From Salinirussus sp. (GTDB lineage Archaea > Halobacteriota > Halobacteria > Halobacteriales > Haloarculaceae): 21,387 nucleotides of DNA. The stretch is from contig JAQCNN010000033.1 of NCBI GenBank assembly GCA_028275005.1, positions 1 to 21,387 on the forward strand, written 5' to 3'. Both the position numbers and the translations under genes were made by a program. Of the stretch, positions 1-6,725 are shown one piece after another. Within the stretch, counting starts at the first letter, position 1. Each line of letters begins with the position of its first letter. The notes beneath the pieces are model-generated. The model was not told the DNA's origin and did no database searches. It saw nothing but the letters and a program-made list of their open reading frames with translations.

Positions 1-91
1 CCTCGAGCTGTGCCTGGCGGTCGGCGTTCTCGGCTTCGAGGTCGGCGATCCGGTCTTTCAGCTCCGTGCGGCCCAGCAGGTCGTCGAGCAT
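1..91 (-). CDS. N-terminal fragment of a coiled-coil protein (possibly Vms1/Ankzf1-type peptidyl-tRNA hydrolase)
   Basis: Only the first 30 codons are inside the window; the gene continues past position 1. The visible peptide starts MLDDLLGRTELKDRIADLEA and is highly charged, with heptad-like leucine spacing, so it is probably the start of a coiled coil. The ATG at 91 is favoured because a TTTAAG element (117-122) lies about 28 nt upstream, which fits a leaderless start. From memory, the opening MLD-LLGR-ELK-RI-ELE resembles haloarchaeal proteins annotated as Vms1/Ankzf1-family peptidyl-tRNA hydrolases, which begin with a coiled coil before the release-factor-like domain. That identification is tentative because no catalytic part is visible. 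The gene is divergent from the secreted protein at 343. Confidence 0.55.
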   Translation of the reverse strand, partial: MLDDLLGRTELKDRIADLEAENADRQAQLE

Positions 92-116
92 CACCCGGAG
101 CCGGGGCGCCGAGGGG

Positions 117-122
117 CTTAAA
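117..122 (-). promoter_or_regulatory. TATA element of the leftward gene at 1-91
   Basis: TTTAAG on the minus strand is centred about 28 nt before the ATG at 91. This is the spacing expected for a leaderless haloarchaeal transcript. Confidence 0.5.
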
Positions 123-289
123 CGGCGGGGGAGTCGGCCGACAAACCCCTCTCCCGCCGACCCGGATACTGCCGGAGCCACGGGGGGAGGCCACCCCCTG
201 TCCCACGGACCGCGGGCCGGTGGGCGGCTGACCGGCTCAGCACGCCCCGTGAACGCTCTCGGCTGTTTTTGGCCGGTCTTGACGGGGAT

Positions 290-314
290 AAACGGTCCGA
301 ACGGGCGACCGTTT
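290..314. promoter_or_regulatory. Perfect 8-bp inverted repeat overlapping a TATA box (candidate operator)
   Basis: AAACGGTC (290-297) and GACCGTTT (307-314) are exact reverse complements separated by 9 nt. The right arm runs into the TATA element of the gene at 343, so a protein bound here would cover the BRE/TATA region. The centre-to-centre distance of 17 bp is close to one and a half helical turns. The operator role is inferred from position only. Confidence 0.45.
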
Positions 315-318
315 TTAG
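312..318 (+). promoter_or_regulatory. TATA element of the secreted protein gene
   Basis: TTTTTAG is centred 28 nt upstream of the ATG at 343, consistent with a leaderless transcript. It shares bases 312-314 with the right arm of the inverted repeat at 290-314. Confidence 0.5.
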
Positions 319-342
319 TTGTGGTAGCGACCAGTCCCGTGT

Positions 343-1167
343 ATGGACACCAGTTGGGGGGTTGTGGTCGCGGTCGTGCTCGCGGCCGTGGGGATGGTGG
401 TGGTCGCTCCGGTCGCGGCGTTCGCGCCGGCCGGCCCGGTCCCGCAGGCCGGGGACAACGGGACCGCGGAGGACACGGCCAACAACCGGACGGGCAACGG
501 CTCGTTCGGCACACAGGTCACCTCCTTCATGCAGGCAAGCGCCGCGAGCGCGAACAGCTCCGTCGAGTCGGGTGTCTGGCAGGCGTCGGTCAACGGCTCG
601 GCCCAGCCCGAGCGGGCGGTCAGAGCCCGCGCCGGGGCGCTCGAGGACCGGCTCGACCGGCTTCAGAACCGCTCCGCGACGCTCGACGCGGTGCACGAGC
701 GTGAGGGGCCAACCGGAGTGGCGTACACCGCCCGGGCCAGCGCCGTTCGGGCACAGCTCGACTCCCTCCGGACCGCCATCGACGACGTCAACGAGACAGC
801 CAAGGCGGCGGGGGTGAACACCACGCGACTCGACGGGCTCCGTGACCGGGCGGCCAATCTGACCGGCCCCGAGGTGGCCGCGCTGGCCCGTAACATCACC
901 GACGTCGGGCGCGGGCCACCGCCGGATGCCGGTCCGCCGGAGGACGGCACCCGTGGACCGCCCGATAGCGGCGCCAGCGGGCCACCCGGCGAGGGGCCAC
1001 CGGACTCGTCGGGCAATGCCACCGAGTCGGGGGGCGGGACCGACAACCCGGGTAACGGCGGGCCACCGGACAACGGTGGCGACGGGGGGAGTGTCGACCA
1101 AGGCGGCGCCGGTGGCTCGGGTGGGTCCAGCAGCTCCGGGAACGGCGGTAGCCCAGGGAACTCGTAG
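343..1167 (+). CDS. Secreted, probably N-glycosylated haloarchaeal protein of unknown function
   Basis: Protein of 274 aa. Residues 5-27 form a hydrophobic signal segment ending near AFA. Residues 35-187 are an acidic, largely helical domain (EDRLDRLQNR and similar stretches suggest short coiled coil). Residues 189-274 are a low-complexity tail rich in Gly, Pro, Ser and Asp with repeated GPP units and no C-terminal membrane segment. There are 11 N-X-S/T sequons (N39, 48, 52, 71, 84, 109, 150, 159, 172, 184, 225), an unusually high density that fits an exported archaeal glycoprotein. The ATG is fixed by a TATA element 28 nt upstream. It is followed by a winged-helix regulator in the same direction. 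I recognise the general pattern as a recurrent haloarchaeal secreted family but cannot assign a function. The low-complexity tail could attach to the envelope or act as a spacer; this is inference. Confidence 0.8.
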   Translation: MDTSWGVVVAVVLAAVGMVVVAPVAAFAPAGPVPQAGDNGTAEDTANNRTGNGSFGTQVTSFMQASAASANSSVESGVWQASVNGSAQPERAVRARAGALEDRLDRLQNRSATLDAVHEREGPTGVAYTARASAVRAQLDSLRTAIDDVNETAKAAGVNTTRLDGLRDRAANLTGPEVAALARNITDVGRGPPPDAGPPEDGTRGPPDSGASGPPGEGPPDSSGNATESGGGTDNPGNGGPPDNGGDGGSVDQGGAGGSGGSSSSGNGGSPGNS

Positions 1168-1217
1168 AGGGCCCCAGCCGACACTGCAGTGGGTATTTGT
1201 CTCCGGCGACATAGAGT

Positions 1218-1270
1218 AAGAATCACTCGGACAGTCGCGCTCACCGGGTCCGTCGCGACAACAGATTCTT
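1218..1270. repeat. Nested dyad symmetry between the secreted protein and the regulator
   Basis: Outer arms AAGAATC (1218-1224) and GATTCTT (1264-1270) enclose inner arms GTCGCG (1234-1239) and CGCGAC (1254-1259). All arms match exactly, with gaps of 9, 14 and 4 nt. It could fold as a two-tier hairpin in the 3' end of the upstream transcript, or act as a binding site: the outer right arm sits about 27-33 nt before the regulator ATG, where a TATA box would be expected. No clear TATA consensus is visible for the regulator. Confidence 0.4.
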
Positions 1271-1296
1271 CCATTGCTATCGCTTACGTTTGGTAA

Positions 1297-1989
1297 ATGG
1301 ACTCCGCCGAGCTGCTCGACCTCCTCGGGAACGCGAACCGGCGGCGGATCCTCCGGTTGCTCGCCCGGAAACCCTGTTACGTGACCGAGATAAGCGAGTA
1401 TCTCGGGGTGAGTCCAAAGGCCGTTATCGACCACCTGAAGAAGCTCGAGGAGGCCGGGCTGGTCAAGAGCCGGGTCGACCAGAAGCGCCGGAAGTACTTC
1501 TCCATCTCGCGGGCGCTGCGACTCGAGGTGAGCGTCTCGCCGTACGACTTTGGCACGAAGAGCGCCTACCCGGCCAGTTCGGGGCTGGACATGACCCGGT
1601 GGCGCTACCTGAGCATCGAGGTGGGTCGCGAGGGTGGTGACGGGGCCAACGGCGACGACGACGGCGAGTTGCGGGAGGCCGAGGGGCTCTCGGAGATGGC
1701 TCGCAAGCTCCGCCGCCTCGAGCGCCTCGAGAACGAGCTGTCGATGGCACAGCGGTGGGCACAGGGGCGGGTCACCGACCTCCGCGAGCGGATCGCCGAG
1801 GCGGTCGAGGAGGGAGACCCCCGGCTGGTGACGGCGGTGCTCCGGGCCCTCGCAGACGAGCCCGGCGACACCGAGGCCGTGAGCCGCCGGGTCGAGGCTC
1901 CACCACGGGTCGTCGAGCAGGTCCTGACCGAACTCGCCGGGCGGGACGTCATCATCGAGGACGACGAGGGCTGGCGACTCCCCGAGTAG
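1297..1989 (+). CDS. Winged-helix (ArsR-like) DNA-binding transcriptional regulator
   Basis: Protein of 230 aa. Residues 1-85 form an ArsR-like winged helix: helices around NANRRRILRLLARKP, a recognition region ISEYLGVSPKAVIDHLKKLEEAGLV, and a wing RVDQKRRKYFSIS. A linker region (residues 90-125) is rich in Gly and Asp. Residues 126-165 are charged and probably coiled coil (KLRRLERLENELSMAQRWAQ). Residues 165-230 (DPRLVTAVLRALADEPGDTE and following, ending VIIEDDEGWRLPE) look like a second small winged-helix module. No metal-binding cysteine pair of metal-sensing ArsR proteins is apparent, so metal sensing is unlikely. It lies 129 bp after the secreted protein gene and may control it or itself; this is inferred from position and the nearby dyads. 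Confidence 0.8.
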   Translation: MDSAELLDLLGNANRRRILRLLARKPCYVTEISEYLGVSPKAVIDHLKKLEEAGLVKSRVDQKRRKYFSISRALRLEVSVSPYDFGTKSAYPASSGLDMTRWRYLSIEVGREGGDGANGDDDGELREAEGLSEMARKLRRLERLENELSMAQRWAQGRVTDLRERIAEAVEEGDPRLVTAVLRALADEPGDTEAVSRRVEAPPRVVEQVLTELAGRDVIIEDDEGWRLPE

Positions 1990-2039
1990 GGTGTGTGCCC
2001 GCCGGGCGGCGGACCGGCGCCACCCGGTCCGAACGCGGG

Positions 2040-2046
2040 TTTCAAG
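2040..2046 (+). promoter_or_regulatory. TATA element of gatD
   Basis: TTTCAAG is centred 28 nt before the ATG at 2071. It supports that start over an in-frame upstream start at 1993, whose extra N-terminal residues are Pro/Gly-rich and unlike the family. Confidence 0.45.
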
Positions 2047-2070
2047 TCGACCCTTCCCGAACCTCGGTTC

Positions 2071-3312
2071 ATGAACACCGGCGACAGGGTCCGCGTCGAG
2101 CGCGGGGGCGACAGCTTCGAAGGGGTTGTCCTCCCCTCATCGACGCCCGAGCACATCGTGGTGAAACGCGACAGCGGCTACAACGTCGGCGTCGACCGTG
2201 AGGCGGCGGCTCTCGAGGTACTCGAGTCCGGTGTCTACGACATCGAAGCCGGCGAGACCGAGCGCGAGTCGGCGGTCGAGTTCGACGACGACCTTCCGAC
2301 CGTCTCGCTGATCTCCACCGGGGGGACCATCGCCTCGACGGTCGACTACCGGACCGGCGCCGTCACCGCACAGTTCGACGCCGAGGACGTCCTGCGCGCG
2401 GTCCCCGAGCTCGCGGGCCTGGCCAACTACCGGGGCCGTGTGGTGGCGAACATCCTCTCGGAGAACATGACCCCAGACGTCTGGCAGGAGCTCGCCCACG
2501 CCGTCCACGAGGAGGTCGAGGCCGGGGCCGACGGCGTCGTCGTGATGCACGGCACCGACACGATGCAGTTCACCGCCTCCGCGCTTGCGTTCATGCTCGA
2601 CACCCCCGTGCCGGTCGTGTTTACCGGCAGCCAGCGCTCGGCGGACCGGCCCTCCTCCGATAACGTGATGAACGCGGTCTGTGCGGTCGAGGCCGCCACG
2701 GGTGACTGCGCGGAGGTGCTGGTCTGTATGCACGCCGACCGGTCTGACGACCGGTGTGTGCTACACCGGGGGACCCGGGTCCGCAAGAACCACACCTCCC
2801 GCCGGGACGCCTTCGAGACCGTCGGCGCCGAACCCCTGGGTGTGGTCGGCTACGAGTCCCGGGAGGTCTCCTTCCGCCGGGAACACGCCTCCCGCGACGA
2901 GACCGACCTCGCACTCCACCCCGACCTGGAGGAGTCGGTCGACCTCCTGAAGTTCACGCCCGGGATGGACCCCGAACTGCTCGCGAATCTCTCGGACCGC
3001 GCCGGCGTCGTCATCGAGGGGACGGGGCTCGGTCACGTCAACACCGCGTGGGTCGACACCGTCGAGGCGCTCGTCGACGGCGGGACCAGTGTCGTGATGA
3101 CCAGCCAGTGTATCGAGGGCCGGGTCTGTGACCGGGTCTACGACACCGGCCGGGACCTGCTCGACGCCGGGGTCGTCGAGGGCGAGGACACCCTCCCGGG
3201 GACGGCGATGGTGAAGCTGATGTGGGTGCTCGCAAACGCCGAATCGGTCCCCGACGCGATGGGCGCCTCGCTGGCCGGCGAGATACAGGACCGCTCGACC
3301 CCCTGGCGATGA
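2071..3312 (+). CDS. gatD: Glutamyl-tRNA(Gln) amidotransferase subunit D
   Basis: Protein of 413 aa, normal for GatD. With GatE (not in this window) it converts misacylated Glu-tRNA(Gln) to Gln-tRNA(Gln) in the cytoplasm; GatD supplies ammonia by hydrolysing an amide donor. Residues 1-60 form the small beta-barrel GatD N-domain (GDRVRVERGGDSFEGVVLPS). The rest is an L-asparaginase-type amidase with both hallmark threonine motifs: STGGTIAS (82-89, T86) and HGTDT (160-164, T162 and D163). K239 in RVRKNHTSRRDAF matches the catalytic lysine. The C-terminal part includes SQCIEGRVCDRVYDTGRDLL, where asparaginases have the SQC-G motif. The stop overlaps the ATG of the following GNAT gene (ATGA), indicating translational coupling. 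Confidence 0.95.
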   Translation: MNTGDRVRVERGGDSFEGVVLPSSTPEHIVVKRDSGYNVGVDREAAALEVLESGVYDIEAGETERESAVEFDDDLPTVSLISTGGTIASTVDYRTGAVTAQFDAEDVLRAVPELAGLANYRGRVVANILSENMTPDVWQELAHAVHEEVEAGADGVVVMHGTDTMQFTASALAFMLDTPVPVVFTGSQRSADRPSSDNVMNAVCAVEAATGDCAEVLVCMHADRSDDRCVLHRGTRVRKNHTSRRDAFETVGAEPLGVVGYESREVSFRREHASRDETDLALHPDLEESVDLLKFTPGMDPELLANLSDRAGVVIEGTGLGHVNTAWVDTVEALVDGGTSVVMTSQCIEGRVCDRVYDTGRDLLDAGVVEGEDTLPGTAMVKLMWVLANAESVPDAMGASLAGEIQDRSTPWR

Positions 3313-4190
3313 GGACGGTCCGGCAGGCCCGCGCCGACGACATCGCCGACGTCGCCGGCTTCACCGAGGGGACCTGGCCGGACCGCGAGGCCGATGACTA
3401 CATCCCCGACGTCTTCGAGGAGTGGGTCGCGACCGACGGCCCCGGCCAGCACACCGCGGTCGTCGAGGTGGTGGACGGAGCGGCGGCCCGGGCCGTAGCG
3501 GTCTGTCAGGCCAAACTGCTGGCCGACGACGAGGGGTGGCTCCAGGGGATCCGCGTCGACCCCGACCACCGCGGCGCGGGTCACGGGGCGGCGCTGGTCG
3601 AATATCTCCTCGGCTGGCTGGCGGAGTCGGGCGCCCGCGTCGCCCGCAACCTCGTCTTCGACTGGAACCCCGCCGGGATGGGACAGTCCCGGGCCGTCGG
3701 CTTCGAGGTCAGCGCCGGCTGTCGGTTTCTGCGGCTGGCGGCCGCCGAGCGGGGCGTCGATGTCGAGGTCAGCAACGACCCCGGACGGGCGTGGCACTGC
3801 TGGAGTCACAGCGACGCTCGCACCGCGCTCTCCGGGCTAGCGCTGGCCGACGAGGCGTCGTGGGCCTTTACCGAACTCACCCGCGAACGGGTCGCTGCCG
3901 CGTCGCCGCTCGTGCTCCTCGGGGACGGGCGCCAGGCCCGCGCAACGGCGGTCCGGCTGGGCACCCGTGACCCCGACCACCGCGAGGGACGGGTGGCGGA
4001 CTACGCCGCGGCGGCCTGGGAGCCCGGCGACGGCGCCACGCTGCTCGACGCCGTCCGCGCGGACGCCGCCCGTGCCGGGGCTGACGAGGCCCGCGTCTGT
4101 GCGCCCGCAACCCCCCGACACGTCGCGAGCGCCGGGGGTGCTCGGGCCTCGTTCGACCAGGGTGGACTGCTCTTTAGAACCGGCCTTTAG
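3309..4190 (+). CDS. GNAT-family N-acetyltransferase
   Basis: Protein of 293 aa. The start ATG overlaps the gatD stop by 4 bp (ATGA), so it is preferred over upstream in-frame starts that would lie inside gatD. Residues 1-143 are a GNAT domain: an N-terminal strand TVRQARADDIADVAGF, then acetyl-CoA motif A LQGIRVDPDHRGAGHGAALV, where R88-G89-A90-G91-H92-G93 fits the R/Q-x-x-G-x-G/A pyrophosphate loop, followed by NPAGMGQSRAVGFEV. Residues 150-293 look like a second, degenerate GNAT-like half ending GGARASFDQGGLLFRTGL. Tandem GNAT proteins often modify small molecules or protein N-termini. The acceptor here is unknown, and coupling to gatD does not by itself imply a tRNA role. The 3' end overlaps samp1 on the opposite strand by 4 bp. 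Confidence 0.85.
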   Translation: MRTVRQARADDIADVAGFTEGTWPDREADDYIPDVFEEWVATDGPGQHTAVVEVVDGAAARAVAVCQAKLLADDEGWLQGIRVDPDHRGAGHGAALVEYLLGWLAESGARVARNLVFDWNPAGMGQSRAVGFEVSAGCRFLRLAAAERGVDVEVSNDPGRAWHCWSHSDARTALSGLALADEASWAFTELTRERVAAASPLVLLGDGRQARATAVRLGTRDPDHREGRVADYAAAAWEPGDGATLLDAVRADAARAGADEARVCAPATPRHVASAGGARASFDQGGLLFRTGL

Positions 4191-4462
4191 CCGCCGCTGA
4201 CCGGCGGGAAGGCCGCGAGTTCGTCCCCCGGGCCGACGGTCGTCTCCCAGCCCTCGCCCGCGACAAAGGGGTCCTCGCCCTCGTGGAGGAGGCGGATATG
4301 CTCGCGGAGTTCGCCCGACTCCGCGAGGAGTTGGTTCCCGAGCGCCGGCTCGGCAGCCAGCAGCGCGTCGAGCGCCTCCCGCAGGCTCATCGCCTCGTCG
4401 GCGGCCACGGTCACCTCACTGTCGGCGGTCTCTGCCAACGTGGCGAACAGCTTCCACTGCAC
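4187..4462 (-). CDS. samp1: Small archaeal ubiquitin-like modifier / MoaD-type sulfur carrier (SAMP1)
   Basis: Protein of 91 aa with a beta-grasp fold. It opens MQWKLFATLAE, has a central helix LREALDALLAAEPALGNQLL, and ends GDELAAFPPVSGG. The C-terminal di-glycine is the residue pair that E1-like UbaA adenylates, allowing isopeptide attachment to target lysines or thiocarboxylation for molybdopterin synthesis. From memory, the N- and C-termini closely match Haloferax SAMP1 (MEWKLF... and ELALFPPVSGG), which makes this more specific than a generic MoaD/ThiS call. The start is GTG (4460-4462); the family alignment begins there and a TATA-like TTCATATC lies 27 nt upstream. The stop TAA overlaps the TAG of the opposing GNAT gene. 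Confidence 0.92.
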   Translation of the reverse strand: MQWKLFATLAETADSEVTVAADEAMSLREALDALLAAEPALGNQLLAESGELREHIRLLHEGEDPFVAGEGWETTVGPGDELAAFPPVSGG

Positions 4463-4484
4463 ACCTCTCTTTTTCCTGTCCTGG

Positions 4485-4492
4485 GATATGAA
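4485..4492 (-). promoter_or_regulatory. TATA element of samp1
   Basis: TTCATATC on the minus strand is centred about 27 nt before the GTG start at 4462, suggesting a leaderless transcript with a GTG start. Confidence 0.4.
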
Positions 4493-4796
4493 CGTTCGCC
4501 GTTACACCCATCCGGGCAGGCACCGGTCACTGCTCAGTACAGTGTTGACCGACAGCGCTCCGGGGCACTCGATACCCGTACAGACGGGGTAGAGTGGCGC
4601 GGTGTCGACGGACCAGTGGCTACAGATCACCGTCGCCGCTCAGTGTCGCGGCCCCGGTGACGTGCTCCAGGTGGCGGTCGTCGACCGTCGTAGCAGCACG
4701 CTCCAGCCGCCGGAGCCGCCGGGGGGACGATAGGTCAGCCGGTGTCGCTGGCGGCGCGGGTGTGGTCGTGTCCGAACAGTCCCGGAGACACGAACG

Positions 4797-4802
4797 CTTT
4801 AG
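4797..4802 (+). promoter_or_regulatory. TATA element of the potassium channel gene
   Basis: CTTTAG is centred about 27-28 nt before the ATG at 4827, as for a leaderless transcript. Confidence 0.5.
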
Positions 4803-4826
4803 CCGGCCGCCGGCGACGACACGGCC

Positions 4827-5993
4827 ATGGCGACGCCGACCCGGCGGGCGCTGCTTGCGGCGCGTGCAGCGGTCCTGCTGACGACACTGGTGGCGCTACT
4901 CTCGTTGGCAACCGGCGTCGCCAACATCGCCACCCAGCAGGTGTTCGGGCCGCTCTCACAGCTCGTCCCGGACACCGTCCGGCAGACCGCGGGCTTTACC
5001 GGGACGCTGACCGGGTTTCTGGTGTTGCTCGGCGCGTGGGGGCTGCGCCGGGGCTACCGGGTGGCCTGGTACGCAACGACGGTGCTCGTCTCCGTCACCG
5101 CGGTCCAGGGGCTAGTCCAGGCCAGTGTCTTCTCGCTGCCGCTGGTGGCAGTATCACTGCTGTCCCTGCCAACACTGCTGGTGAACCGGGGGCGCTTCCA
5201 GCGCCCGGTCGCGCTCTCGACGGCCCAGCAGGCGGCCACCCTCGCGCTCGTCGGGGCGCTGGTCTACGGGACGGCGGGGACCTACGCCCTGCGCGAGCAG
5301 TTTCGCGGCGTCACCGGCCCGCTCGACGCACTGTACTACACCGTCGTCACCGCGAGCACCGTCGGGTACGGTGACGTGACCGCCCAGTCCGCCCAGGCCA
5401 GGCTGTTCAGTATCTCCGTCGTCGTGCTCGGGGCAGCCAGTTTCGCCATCGCGCTGGGGTCGGTGCTCGGTCCGGCGCTCGAGGCACGGCTCTCACACGC
5501 ACTCGGAACGATGTCTGACAGACAGTACAATCTGCTCGAGGACCACGTGCTGGTGCTCGGCTACGGCGAGTTGACGGAACCGCTCATCGAGGCACTCGCG
5601 GGGACGGAGTTCGTCGTCGTCACACCCGACGACGACCGGGCCGCCCGGCTACGGGACCAGGGGATAAAGGTCGTCACCGGCGACCCCAGTGACGAGGACC
5701 CCCTGCGGGACGCCGGTGTCGAGCACGCTCGGGCGGTCATCGCCGCCACGGAGGACGACGCCGACGACGCCTTCACGATCCTGACTGCCCGGGAACTCAG
5801 CCCCGAGGTCCGGATCGTCGCCGCCGCAACCGTCCGCGAGAACGTCGAGAAACTCCGGCGTGCCGGTGCGGACACCGTACTGAGCCCCACGGTCATCGGC
5901 GGGCAGTTGCTCGTCCGGTCGGCGCTCTCCGGGGGTGACGTCGATGGGGTCGCCGCCAGCCTGCTCGAATCCGACGTGGAGGGGGTGGACTGA
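4827..5993 (+). CDS. TrkA-N (RCK) domain potassium channel
   Basis: Protein of 388 aa in the cell membrane. The N-terminal half has hydrophobic segments at about 13-30, 57-72, 80-97 and 103-119, then a two-helix pore unit: helix about 134-152, pore loop with the K+ selectivity filter TVGYGD (178-183), and helix about 193-216. Residues 238-388 form a cytoplasmic RCK/TrkA-N Rossmann domain starting DHVLVLGYGELTEPLI (GxGxxx nucleotide loop, 244-249), with a later acidic region VVTPDDDRAARLRDQGI. No clear TrkA-C domain follows; the protein ends shortly after the Rossmann unit. It probably mediates gated K+ flux, which matters for a salt-in halophile. Gating by nucleotide or Ca2+ is inferred from the family. 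The gene stands alone with its own promoter. Confidence 0.9.
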   Translation: MATPTRRALLAARAAVLLTTLVALLSLATGVANIATQQVFGPLSQLVPDTVRQTAGFTGTLTGFLVLLGAWGLRRGYRVAWYATTVLVSVTAVQGLVQASVFSLPLVAVSLLSLPTLLVNRGRFQRPVALSTAQQAATLALVGALVYGTAGTYALREQFRGVTGPLDALYYTVVTASTVGYGDVTAQSAQARLFSISVVVLGAASFAIALGSVLGPALEARLSHALGTMSDRQYNLLEDHVLVLGYGELTEPLIEALAGTEFVVVTPDDDRAARLRDQGIKVVTGDPSDEDPLRDAGVEHARAVIAATEDDADDAFTILTARELSPEVRIVAAATVRENVEKLRRAGADTVLSPTVIGGQLLVRSALSGGDVDGVAASLLESDVEGVD

Positions 5994-6059
5994 CCGGTGG
6001 CCCACACCGTCGTCGGACTGGGGGTAGACTGATTGGTCGCCGGCCCGTCCGGTCGGTTG

Positions 6060-6623
6060 ATGGGATATCACACGTTCGACGCGGCGATGGCGGACCGACT
6101 CGAGGGAGCCGAGCGGTACCGGCAGGTCTCCGTCGAGGAGTTGCTCGGGGCGCTGGCGCTCGAGGGGACCGAGACCGTCCTCGACGTCGGCAGCGGCACC
6201 GGCTTCTACACCGACGACATCGCACCCGCGGCCGACCGCGTGTTCGCCCTCGACGTCCAGCCCGTCATGCACGGCTTCTACAGCGACAAGGGGGTGCCGG
6301 AGGCCGTCACCCCGGTCACCGCCGTTGCCGACACACTCCCCTTTGCCGACGACAGCGTCGACGCCGCGTTCTCGACGATGACCTACCACGAGTTCGCGAC
6401 CGCGGCGTCGCTCGCCGAACTCGCCCGTGTGCTCGCGCCCGGCGGCCGGCTCGTCGTCGCGGACTGGAGTGGGGACGGCCCGGGTCGGTCGGGCCCGCCG
6501 GTCGCCGAGCGGTACGCCCCGGCGACGGTCCGCGAGCACGTCGCCGACGCCGAACTGACGCTGACCCGTCTCGACGAGCGCCCGGAGACGTTCCTGTTCG
6601 TGGCGACCGCGCCGGAGGAGTGA
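6060..6623 (+). CDS. Class I SAM-dependent methyltransferase
   Basis: Protein of 187 aa with a 7-beta-strand methyltransferase fold. The start at ATG 6060 (MGYHTFDAAMADRLEGAERY) is preferred to an upstream TTG at 6033. Motif I is VLDVGSGTGF (40-49); the acidic residue binding the SAM ribose is D65 in VFALDVQP. Motif II/III is DTLPFADDSVDAAFSTMTYHEF, followed by RVLAPGGRLVVADWSG. The MTYHE stretch is typical of small UbiE/COQ5-like methyltransferases. The acceptor is unknown. It lies 66 bp after the channel gene and about 100 bp before the SAH hydrolase that would recycle its product, but the hydrolase has its own promoter, so a functional link is only suggestive. No convincing TATA box or Shine-Dalgarno was seen. 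Confidence 0.85.
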   Translation: MGYHTFDAAMADRLEGAERYRQVSVEELLGALALEGTETVLDVGSGTGFYTDDIAPAADRVFALDVQPVMHGFYSDKGVPEAVTPVTAVADTLPFADDSVDAAFSTMTYHEFATAASLAELARVLAPGGRLVVADWSGDGPGRSGPPVAERYAPATVREHVADAELTLTRLDERPETFLFVATAPEE

Positions 6624-6696
6624 GCCGTCTCGACCGGAGCCGGTCCGGGGAGCGGCGTTCGGAGGGTCCCCGCCGGGTTTCGCGAACTCACAGCCC

Positions 6697-6704
6697 CTTT
6701 TATC
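6697..6704 (+). promoter_or_regulatory. TATA element of the SAH hydrolase gene
   Basis: CTTTTATC is centred about 26 nt before the ATG at 6726, consistent with a leaderless transcript. Confidence 0.5.
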
Positions 6705-6725
6705 GCTCGGGCCGAGAGTAGGGAT

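Larger units (their letters stand above)
4463..4826. other. 364-bp region without a supported gene
   Basis: This gap separates the divergently transcribed samp1 and potassium-channel genes and carries their promoters at its two ends. The middle shows two weak hairpin-like dyads: GTCACTG (4526-4532) against CAGTGTTGAC (4540-4549), and TACCCGT (4573-4579) against ACGGGGTA (4584-4591). A minus-strand frame ending with a stop at 4620-4622 stays open leftward-to-rightward beyond 4790 and encodes a protein-like acidic/basic peptide (SSPRRLRRLERAATTVDDRH), but it has no usable start codon. I found no tRNA-like or other convincing RNA structure. Confidence 0.5.

Noticed and set aside
903..1164. GGC/CCG-rich repetitive stretch as a tandem repeat or CRISPR-like array
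   Set aside because: The repetition comes from a Gly/Pro/Ser-rich protein tail in frame; there are no regular repeat units with spacers.
118..1434. Long minus-strand open frame of 438 codons opposite the secreted protein
   Set aside because: It is Arg/Gly/Pro-rich without domains and lies across a gene with signal peptide, promoter and sequons. It is a GC-driven antisense frame.
6636..6647. ACCGG-AG-CCGGT dyad after the methyltransferase gene as a terminator
   Set aside because: The arms are only 5 bp with a 2-nt centre and no T-tract; expected by chance at this GC content.
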